Assembly (NCBI GenBank): GCA_002339135.1
Contig: DDJR01000061.1
Span: forward strand, 1 to 15,474
Origin: Flavobacteriales bacterium UBA2619
GTDB lineage: Bacteria > Bacteroidota > Bacteroidia > Flavobacteriales_D > Sanyastnellaceae
DNA length: 15,474 nucleotides
Direction of reading: 5' to 3'
Below are positions 6,996 to 13,587 of the stretch, piece by piece (the first letter of the stretch is position 1; every line of letters starts with the position of its first letter). The notes under the pieces are model-generated. The model ran no database searches. It worked only from the letters and a program-made list of their open reading frames with translations, and was not told where the DNA came from. The position numbers and the translations under genes were made by a program.

Positions 6996-9209
6996 ATGAT
7001 ATTTCAGATGTACAAACATTTTTCAAAGACACTCTCATTGATCATCGCTATAAGCACGATAACATTGTGCTTCTCTTCCACAGCTCAAACTTTCTCAAAC
7101 GAAAAAATATGGAGCGGAGAGTTCCGGTCTGAAGGAGTTTGGGGAGTCAGGTCAATGGCTAACGGAACACATTACACCACAAGTGATTTTGATGAAGCGG
7201 AAGGATCATCAATTGTGAAGTATTCATACAAAACAGGAAAGAAGGCAAAAACCATCGTCACATCTCTTCAAGCCTTTGAAGATGCTCGAGAATTCATTAC
7301 AGACTACTTTTTTAGCACTGACGAAAGGTTTATTCTCCTCACAACAAACACAAACCAACTTTATAGGCATTCATTTTACGCAGACTTCTATATCTACGAC
7401 ACTCGGTCAAATGAACCTGCTACGCCATTGACCGATTTTTCAAAAGGTCAACAGCGCCTTGCAAGCTTCTCTCCATCGGCAGATAAAGTGGCTTTTGTCA
7501 GAAACAACAATGTCTTTATCGCAAACCTCATCAACGGGACGGAAACCCAAGTCACAAATGACGGACTTGCGAACAGCATCATTAACGGAGCTACTGATTG
7601 GGTTTACGAAGAGGAATTCGGTGATGACAATGGAATGAAGTGGTCGCCTGACGGCGAAAGACTCGCGTACTACAGGTTTAATGAAAGTGCCGTCAAAGAA
7701 ATGAACATGCCGATGTACGGAGGACTCTATCCAGAACTTAACACTTTTAAATATCCTAAAGCTGGAGAAGTTAACAGTGACGTACAAGTATTTATACATG
7801 ATCTAAATACGGGAATTAATCACGGAGTGGCGATTAACAAGAGTGCGCATTATTTGCCGAGGTTCTTTTGGACACAAGACGCAGCACAGCTTTGCATCTT
7901 AACGATGAACCGACACCAAAATGATCTTCGATTCTACCTGACTGAAGGAGAATTCCCAAACAACCGCTTAGGTGCCAAGGAAATTTTCAAGGAAACCACA
8001 AGAACCTATATAGACATCCACGACAACCTCATTTTCTTACAAGACGGCACATCTTTTCTTTGGACTAGTGAACGGGATGGGTTTAACCACATCTATAAAT
8101 TTGACTATGAGGGCAATGTGACGCAGCTTACAAAAGGTGAGTGGGACGTGGTTGAGTTCATGGGGTATAACGAATCAAAAAAGAAAATATACTTCAGTTC
8201 ATCTATGAAAGGAGCTACTCAACAACACCTACACTCTGTAGATCTGGATGGCAATATTGTTACTTTAGATGAAACACCTGGACATCACAGCGCAGACTTC
8301 TCTGCCAATTTCTCATACAGAATACACAACCACAGCAACGCCAACACTCCTCCTGTCTACACATTAAGAGACAGAAAAGGAAATGTTGTTCGAACACTTA
8401 AAAGCAATGAAAACTTAAGGAATACACTCAGTGAATACGATTATAGCTCTAAAGAGTTCTTTACGTTTACAAACTCATCGGGGACAGAGTTAAACTGTTG
8501 GAAGATTCTACCTCCTGATTTCGACACTTCACTAGAGTACCCAGTTTACGTTGCCATATATGGCGGACCTGGTGTGAATACCGTTACGGACAGCTGGGGT
8601 GGAGCAAACCTAATGTGGTATCAGTACTTGGCTCAAGAAGGATACATCGTCGTATCAGTTGATCCAAGAGGCACTCCACTTAGAGGGCGCAAGTTCGAGC
8701 ACAGCACATACAAAGAATTGGGAAAACTAGAGACTGAGGACTTTATCGATTTCGCGAAATACTTGGGAGACCAAGACTACATTAATTCAGATAGAATTGG
8801 AATTCAAGGATGGAGCTATGGTGGATTCATGACACTCTTGTGCATGACGAAAGGTGCTGAGGTGTATAGCGCGGGCATCTCTGTTGCACCAGTTACAAAC
8901 TGGAAATACTATGACAGCATTTACACTGAGAGATTTATGCAAACCCCTCAAGAGAATGAAAGCGGTTACGAAGACAACAGTCCAGTAAACCACGCTGAAA
9001 AACTAGAAGGAGCTCTTCTGCTGGTACACGGATCAGGTGATGACAACGTCCACTTCCAAAACTCTATGGAGATGGTGAACGCTTTAGTTGATGCAAACAA
9101 AGATTTCGATTTCTTTGCTTATCCAGATCGCAACCACGGCATATACGGTGGAAATACGCGAATACATCTTTTCAATATGATGATGGACTTTGTGAAAGAA
9201 AACTTCTAA
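6996..9209 (+). CDS. Exported S9 family dipeptidyl peptidase IV
   Basis: DPP-IV enzymes remove dipeptides from peptide N-termini, usually after proline or alanine. The 737-residue length is typical. A signal peptide is visible at residues 5-31, with a basic start, a hydrophobic core and a Ser-Thr-Ala-Gln end, so the enzyme should act in the periplasm or at the cell surface. The N-terminal beta-propeller contains the DWVYEEE motif (Glu205-207), whose glutamates bind the substrate N-terminus and mark dipeptidyl peptidase specificity. The C-terminal alpha/beta-hydrolase domain has nucleophile Ser607 in GWSYGG, Asp682 in GDDNVHF and His714 in RNHGIYGG, with spacing close to human DPP-IV. It has no T9SS sorting domain. 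Met5 (7008) is an alternative start giving a more typical signal peptide. The gene converges on a peptide transporter, a natural partner for its products. Confidence 0.95.
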   Translation: MIFQMYKHFSKTLSLIIAISTITLCFSSTAQTFSNEKIWSGEFRSEGVWGVRSMANGTHYTTSDFDEAEGSSIVKYSYKTGKKAKTIVTSLQAFEDAREFITDYFFSTDERFILLTTNTNQLYRHSFYADFYIYDTRSNEPATPLTDFSKGQQRLASFSPSADKVAFVRNNNVFIANLINGTETQVTNDGLANSIINGATDWVYEEEFGDDNGMKWSPDGERLAYYRFNESAVKEMNMPMYGGLYPELNTFKYPKAGEVNSDVQVFIHDLNTGINHGVAINKSAHYLPRFFWTQDAAQLCILTMNRHQNDLRFYLTEGEFPNNRLGAKEIFKETTRTYIDIHDNLIFLQDGTSFLWTSERDGFNHIYKFDYEGNVTQLTKGEWDVVEFMGYNESKKKIYFSSSMKGATQQHLHSVDLDGNIVTLDETPGHHSADFSANFSYRIHNHSNANTPPVYTLRDRKGNVVRTLKSNENLRNTLSEYDYSSKEFFTFTNSSGTELNCWKILPPDFDTSLEYPVYVAIYGGPGVNTVTDSWGGANLMWYQYLAQEGYIVVSVDPRGTPLRGRKFEHSTYKELGKLETEDFIDFAKYLGDQDYINSDRIGIQGWSYGGFMTLLCMTKGAEVYSAGISVAPVTNWKYYDSIYTERFMQTPQENESGYEDNSPVNHAEKLEGALLLVHGSGDDNVHFQNSMEMVNALVDANKDFDFFAYPDRNHGIYGGNTRIHLFNMMMDFVKENF

Positions 9210-9229
9210 AGCAACAAGTTTATTAAAAC

Positions 9230-9271
9230 AAAATCGGGGTGACATTGCAATTGCAAAGTCACCCCGATTTT
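9230..9271. terminator. Bidirectional terminator between the DPP-IV gene and the POT transporter gene
   Basis: A perfect 14-bp stem (9230-9243 with 9258-9271, core TCGGGGTGAC/GTCACCCCGA) has A-rich and T-rich ends on both strands, so it can stop transcription from both convergent genes. The 14-base loop contains a self-complementary 12-mer, TTGCAATTGCAA, at 9245-9256. Confidence 0.88.
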
Positions 9272-9287
9272 CATTTGTCGTAATTTC

Positions 9288-10637
9288 TTAGCTCGCTACT
9301 GTTTCATCATCCTCTACACCGTGAGTTAAAGCCTCAAGCTTAGGTCTTAGCATTAAAACAAGAATCCCTAGCCCTACGCTTGTAAGAGCAATACCTGTAA
9401 ATATCGTGGAAGCGCCTAAACTGGAAGACCACTCGCCTAAAAGTCCAGCTAGCTTGCTGCCAAAGCCTGTCATCGCAAAGTAAATACCCATCATAATCGA
9501 TGCGTATTTCACTGGAGCAAGCTTGGTCACGAATGACAATGCTACAGGAGACAAGCACAGCTCACCTATAGTATGGAAAAGGTATGCAAGAACAAGCCAG
9601 TACATTGCTGAACTTCCAGTAGCTTCGTACTGAGCTGTAGCTCCTGTCATAAAGAAGAAACCAACTCCCATAATAATTAAGCCCACAATCATCTTGAAAA
9701 GAGAAGTAGAAACCTTTCCTTTTAACTTCCTGTTTGCCCAAAACAAAGCAACTGACGTTCCGAAGAAAATGATAAACATCGCATTGATAGACTGAAACCA
9801 TGAAGCTGGCACTTGCCAATTCCCCAAGAATCTATCCGTATTTTCCATGGTGTAGATATTCATCAAACCACCAGCTTGCTCGAAAGCTCCCCAGAACACA
9901 ATCACCAACAGGAAGGAGATCAAGAGTACAATGACCCTATCCTTCTCAACTTTGGTCAGCGGAGCTTTCATCACCTCTGTATTGTCCTTAGAGTCTCCTA
10001 AAAAGTTACCCACTTGACTGAGGTACTTCAAACCAAACATATACTGTAAAACACCCAACCCCATTCCTATTCCTGCGAGACCAAATCCATAGTGCCATCC
10101 ATAAACTTCACCCACATATCCAACGACTAAGCTGGAGATAAAGGCACCAACATTAATTCCAATGTAGAAAATGGTAAACCCTTTATCTCTTCTGATATCT
10201 CCTTGCTTGTACAATCCTCCAACCATCGTTGAGATATTTGGCTTTAACATACCTACTCCCAAAACGATAAATACCAGACCTGTGTAGAACGCCCACATTT
10301 GCTCAATCGCAAGAGTACTGTGACCTATTAACAGCAAAATTCCGCCAATTAGAACCGATCGTTTTTGGCCCAAAAGCTTGTCCGCAATATATCCCCCTGG
10401 AACAGACATGACATAGACCATCATTGTATACCATCCATATAAAGCAAGCGCGTCACCGTCAGTCCAGCCCAATCCTGGATTCATTCCTTTTGACTCAGTG
10501 ATTAAGTACAACACGAGAATAGCTCTCATCCCATAATATGAAAAGCGCTCCCACATTTCTGTGAAAAACAAAACGTAAAGGCCTACTGGGTGACCAAATA
10601 ATTCTTTTTGGTGGGCCGGAATTGAGGATGAAGACAT
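9288..10637 (-). CDS. POT/PTR2-family peptide:proton symporter
   Basis: Members of this major-facilitator family import di- and tripeptides with protons across the inner membrane. The 449-residue protein has roughly a dozen hydrophobic segments. Family signatures are clear: the ExxER motif (Glu27, Glu30, Arg31) within TEMWERFSYYG, the loop motif GGYIADKLLGQKR at 81-93, the second signature around FYIGINVGAFISS, an AFEQAGG segment, and GELCLSPVALSF in the C-terminal half. The start at 10637 gives a short polar N-terminus before the first membrane segment. Its 3' end faces the exported dipeptidyl peptidase gene, and the two share a bidirectional terminator, consistent with a peptide-use pair although they are transcribed separately. 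Peptide transport is the default call; some family members carry nitrate or other small molecules. Confidence 0.94.
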   Translation of the reverse strand: MSSSSIPAHQKELFGHPVGLYVLFFTEMWERFSYYGMRAILVLYLITESKGMNPGLGWTDGDALALYGWYTMMVYVMSVPGGYIADKLLGQKRSVLIGGILLLIGHSTLAIEQMWAFYTGLVFIVLGVGMLKPNISTMVGGLYKQGDIRRDKGFTIFYIGINVGAFISSLVVGYVGEVYGWHYGFGLAGIGMGLGVLQYMFGLKYLSQVGNFLGDSKDNTEVMKAPLTKVEKDRVIVLLISFLLVIVFWGAFEQAGGLMNIYTMENTDRFLGNWQVPASWFQSINAMFIIFFGTSVALFWANRKLKGKVSTSLFKMIVGLIIMGVGFFFMTGATAQYEATGSSAMYWLVLAYLFHTIGELCLSPVALSFVTKLAPVKYASIMMGIYFAMTGFGSKLAGLLGEWSSSLGASTIFTGIALTSVGLGILVLMLRPKLEALTHGVEDDETVAS

Positions 10638-10741
10638 GTTGTTTAATATTTATTTACTGCGCAAAATACAACTATGAACGCAATTAACCTGTCCCATCTT
10701 TTTTATTTTGTAAATTGCATGCTTTACTAAAACAAAATATA

Positions 10742-11296
10742 ATGCGTCTTTTAATAGCTTCGATAGTGTTGGTTTGGGCTTCAAACTTAGAATTACATGC
10801 TCAAGAAGCAAAAATAAATTGGATGACAATGGCAGAGGTGACAGAAGCACTCAAAGATGAGCCACGCAAAGTCATGATGGATGTTTATACAAAGTGGTGT
10901 GGACCGTGCAAGATGATGATGGCGAATACATTTACAAATAAAAACTTAATCGAATACGTAAATGAAAATTATTACTGTGTAAAATTTGATGCCGAAAGCC
11001 CAGCTCCTGTTACCTATCAAGGTGAAGTTTACAACAACCCCAATTACAACCCCAACAGCAAAGGGCGCAATGGAGTTCACCAACTATCTATTGCCTTAAA
11101 AGTCTCTGCATACCCAACGATCGTATATTTTGATGAAAATCTAAACGTAATCGCACCTATTTCAGGGTACAAACAACCTAGACAACTTCAGGTTTTATTG
11201 ACCTTTTTTAACGATGTATTTAAGAGTGAGACACCTCAAGAACAAATGCAACCAATGTGGGACAAATACTCGACAGAATTTGTTGGAACTTGGTAA
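10742..11296 (+). CDS. Exported thioredoxin-fold protein with CGPC active site
   Basis: From the ATG at 10742 this is a 184-residue protein. It starts with a clear signal peptide (Met-Arg, then a hydrophobic run, ending His-Ala-Gln near residue 21), so it should work in the periplasm. The thioredoxin active site WCGPC is at 52-56 and the cis-proline is Pro125 in AYPTIVYF. Between the strand after the active site (VKFDAES, 80-86) and the helix before the cis-proline lies an insertion of about 30 residues rich in Asn, Tyr and Gly (about 87-116). CGPC is the cytoplasmic thioredoxin signature, but exported versions are common in Bacteroidota; a disulfide reductase role is likely, with unknown partners. 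An in-frame TTG at 10715 would prepend nine residues before the signal peptide and is less likely. It is transcribed divergently from the transporter gene, 104 bp away. Confidence 0.88.
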   Translation: MRLLIASIVLVWASNLELHAQEAKINWMTMAEVTEALKDEPRKVMMDVYTKWCGPCKMMMANTFTNKNLIEYVNENYYCVKFDAESPAPVTYQGEVYNNPNYNPNSKGRNGVHQLSIALKVSAYPTIVYFDENLNVIAPISGYKQPRQLQVLLTFFNDVFKSETPQEQMQPMWDKYSTEFVGTW

Positions 11297-11317
11297 CAAA
11301 CTCTCTGAGTAAAGACA

Positions 11318-11349
11318 TTGCATTTAGGCTGTTGATTTTGTTATATTTG
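11318..11349 (+). promoter_or_regulatory. Predicted Bacteroidota-type promoter for gltA
   Basis: TATATTTG at 11342-11349 matches the TAnnTTTG -7 consensus exactly. A TTG at 11318-11320 lies 21 bp upstream, within the spacing reported for flavobacterial -33 elements. Transcription would start near 11355, giving a leader of about 60 bases before the gltA start. It is the best promoter candidate in the window and would drive gltA and the overlapping hydratase gene. Confidence 0.55.
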
Positions 11350-11415
11350 CATCCCGCTTTTTGAAGCGATCATTGAAATCTGAGGCACATACACCTGTAA
11401 AAAAATAGCAAGAAA

Positions 11416-12705
11416 ATGAGTGAGACAGTAAAACTAATCCTTGACGGAAAGGAAATAGAATTGCCAGTTATAACTGGAACTGAAAACGAGAAAGCTATTG
11501 ACATCAGCAAGCTACGTGCGACGACAGGCTACATCACCATTGACCCCGGATTTAAGAATACAGGATCGACACAAAGTTCAATTACTTATTTGGACGGTGA
11601 GAACGGGATACTTAGATACAGAGGATATAGTATTGAGGAGCTTGCTGAGAATGCAACTTTTCTTGAGGTTGCCTATTTACTTGTGTATGGTGAACTCCCA
11701 AATATTGATGAATTGGCTTACTTCGATGAGTCAATTACGCACCACACTCTTGTGCATGAAAACATGAAACGTTTTTTCGATGCGTTCCCTCAAGGGGCTC
11801 ATCCGATGGGAATGTTGTCTTCAATGATCGCAAGTCTTTCAACGTTTTACCCAGAATCACAAAGTGCGAATAGATCTGTAACAGATATAGAAAAGACAAT
11901 TCACCGCCTCATTGCGAAACTCCCAACTTTAGCTGCTCAAGCATACAAGCACAACAAAGGGCTTCCTACTATGTACCCTAGAAATGACCAGAGTTACTGT
12001 GGAAATTTCTTGCAAATGATGTTTGGACTTCCAACGGAAGATTACAAAGTAAATGACGTTGTAGAACGTGCTCTAAACAAACTTCTGATTCTTCATGCAG
12101 ATCATGAGCAAAACTGCTCAACAGCTACAGTACGTGTTGTCGGATCATCACAAGCAAATCTATATTCATCTGTTTCTGCAGGAATCGCTGCACTTTGGGG
12201 GCCTCTTCACGGAGGAGCCAACCAAGCTGTTATAGAGATGTTAGAACAGATTCGTCAAGATGGTGGCGGTCTACAGAAATGGGTTGACAAGGCAAAAGAT
12301 AAAAACGACAGCTTCCGATTAATGGGATTTGGCCACCGTGTTTATAAGAACTTCGACCCACGAGCAACGATTATTAAGGTAGCAGCAGATGAGGTACTAG
12401 AAGCGCTTGGCGTGAGTGACCCCATTTTAGATATCGCAAAAGAATTAGAACAAGTCGCACTCAATGACGCATACTTCGTAGAGCGTGGTCTCTATCCCAA
12501 TGTAGATTTCTATTCAGGAATTATTTACCGCGCACTTGGCATACCAACTGACATGTTTACAGTCATGTTTGCTTTAGGTCGTTTACCAGGATGGATCGGA
12601 CAATGGAAGGAAATGACTGAACAATCTGAGCCGATTGGAAGACCAAGACAAGTTTACCAAGGAGCAAACGCACGAAATTTTGTGCCACTTACAGACAGAT
12701 CATAA
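11416..12705 (+). CDS. gltA: Citrate synthase (type II)
   Basis: Citrate synthase condenses acetyl-CoA and oxaloacetate at the entry to the TCA cycle in the cytoplasm. The 429-residue length and the N-terminal extension match the Gram-negative type II (hexameric, often NADH-sensitive) enzymes such as E. coli GltA. Catalytic residues align well: His265 in GPLHGGANQA, His307 in GFGHRVYKNFDPRA, and Asp364 in NVDFYSG, each within two positions of E. coli His264, His305 and Asp362. The LHADHEQN segment is at 226-233, and RPRQVYQG near the C-terminus is also typical. The upstream region has a good promoter candidate but no Shine-Dalgarno sequence. The stop codon overlaps the next gene's start (TAATG), so the two are almost certainly in one operon. 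Confidence 0.97.
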   Translation: MSETVKLILDGKEIELPVITGTENEKAIDISKLRATTGYITIDPGFKNTGSTQSSITYLDGENGILRYRGYSIEELAENATFLEVAYLLVYGELPNIDELAYFDESITHHTLVHENMKRFFDAFPQGAHPMGMLSSMIASLSTFYPESQSANRSVTDIEKTIHRLIAKLPTLAAQAYKHNKGLPTMYPRNDQSYCGNFLQMMFGLPTEDYKVNDVVERALNKLLILHADHEQNCSTATVRVVGSSQANLYSSVSAGIAALWGPLHGGANQAVIEMLEQIRQDGGGLQKWVDKAKDKNDSFRLMGFGHRVYKNFDPRATIIKVAADEVLEALGVSDPILDIAKELEQVALNDAYFVERGLYPNVDFYSGIIYRALGIPTDMFTVMFALGRLPGWIGQWKEMTEQSEPIGRPRQVYQGANARNFVPLTDRS

Positions 12706-13481
12706 TGAGTTCTTCAGGGAGTTCCTTAAAAGAAGCTTTTGTTAAGGCAGAACTTCAAAATGGAATCTCTACTATCACATTTTTCCACCCTTCTTCCAAC
12801 AGCTTGCCAGCGAGTATACTCAGCAAATTAGCTGAAACCATTCGTCATGCAGGAGAGCAGAAAGATGTAAGAGTGATTGTTTTGAAATCTGAGGGTGACA
12901 GAGCATTCTGTGCCGGAGCAAGTTTTGATGAATTAATGGCCATCAGCAATGAAAGTGAGGGACTCGAGTTCTTTAGCGGATTTGCGAACGTTATCAACGA
13001 GATTAAAACATGCCCTAAATTCGTTTTAGGACGAGTTCAAGGAAAAGCTGTGGGTGGAGGTGTTGGTCTTGCTGCTGCTGTGGATCACTGTTTTGCAACA
13101 AAACACGCTTCTGTTAAACTGTCTGAGCTTGCAATCGGCATCGGACCTTTTGTAGTAGGCCCTGCGGTAGAGCGAAAGCTTGGAACATCCGGATTTTCAC
13201 AACTAACCATAGATGCCACATCTTGGAAAACTGCAGACTGGGCTGCTCAATATGGTCTTTTTTGTGAGGTTTTTGACACCGTCGTAAAAATGGATGATGC
13301 TATTGACACCTTAGCAAATCAACTCGCAACAAGTTCACCTGAAGCAATGTCTGAACTAAAGAAAATTCTTTGGGCAGGCACTGAGCATTGGGAAACACTT
13401 CTTCTTGAGCGTGCTGCAATTTCTGGTCGTTTGGTTTTAAGTGATTTTACAAGGGAGGCAATTCAGTCATTTAAGAAATAG
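12705..13481 (+). CDS. Enoyl-CoA hydratase/isomerase (crotonase) family protein
   Basis: This 258-residue protein has the crotonase fold, which acts on acyl-CoA thioesters in the cytoplasm. The first oxyanion-hole segment AFCAGASFDEL is at 67-77 and the second, GKAVGGGVGLAAAVDHC, at 113-129. Of the two catalytic glutamates of classical enoyl-CoA hydratase, the first (in GGGCEL of the rat enzyme) is Gly121 here, while the second is kept as Glu141 in KLSELAIGIGP. A single glutamate at the second position resembles enoyl-CoA isomerases, so hydration should not be assumed. The specific substrate is unknown. The ATG overlaps the gltA stop by one base (TAATG), indicating translational coupling, and no Shine-Dalgarno sequence is seen. 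A bidirectional terminator follows. Confidence 0.9.
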   Translation: MSSSGSSLKEAFVKAELQNGISTITFFHPSSNSLPASILSKLAETIRHAGEQKDVRVIVLKSEGDRAFCAGASFDELMAISNESEGLEFFSGFANVINEIKTCPKFVLGRVQGKAVGGGVGLAAAVDHCFATKHASVKLSELAIGIGPFVVGPAVERKLGTSGFSQLTIDATSWKTADWAAQYGLFCEVFDTVVKMDDAIDTLANQLATSSPEAMSELKKILWAGTEHWETLLLERAAISGRLVLSDFTREAIQSFKK

Positions 13482-13512
13482 ACTGAATTCCTTTAAAAAA
13501 AACATGAAACAT

Positions 13513-13547
13513 AAAAAAGCTCAGACCATGATGGTCTGAGCTTTTTT
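13513..13547. terminator. Bidirectional terminator between the hydratase-family gene and the repeat protein gene
   Basis: A perfect 15-bp stem (13513-13527 with 13533-13547, core GCTCAGACC/GGTCTGAGC) encloses a five-base loop and is flanked by six A and six T. It can terminate the gltA operon on the plus strand and the repeat-protein gene on the minus strand. Confidence 0.92.
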
Positions 13548-13587
13548 GTTGTGTTAAACTAGTTTGAGGATTTAAACCTCTCAACAG

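Noticed and set aside
7440..7799. 119-residue minus-strand open frame inside the DPP-IV gene
   Set aside because: It lies wholly within a well-supported gene and its translation shows no motif or plausible start context.
10715..10741. TTG start for the thioredoxin-fold protein
   Set aside because: It would place nine residues before a clean signal peptide that begins at the ATG at 10742.
11355..11368. Small hairpin CGCTT-TTTG-AAGCG in the gltA leader
   Set aside because: A five-base-pair stem is easily expected by chance and it has no T run or riboswitch-like context.
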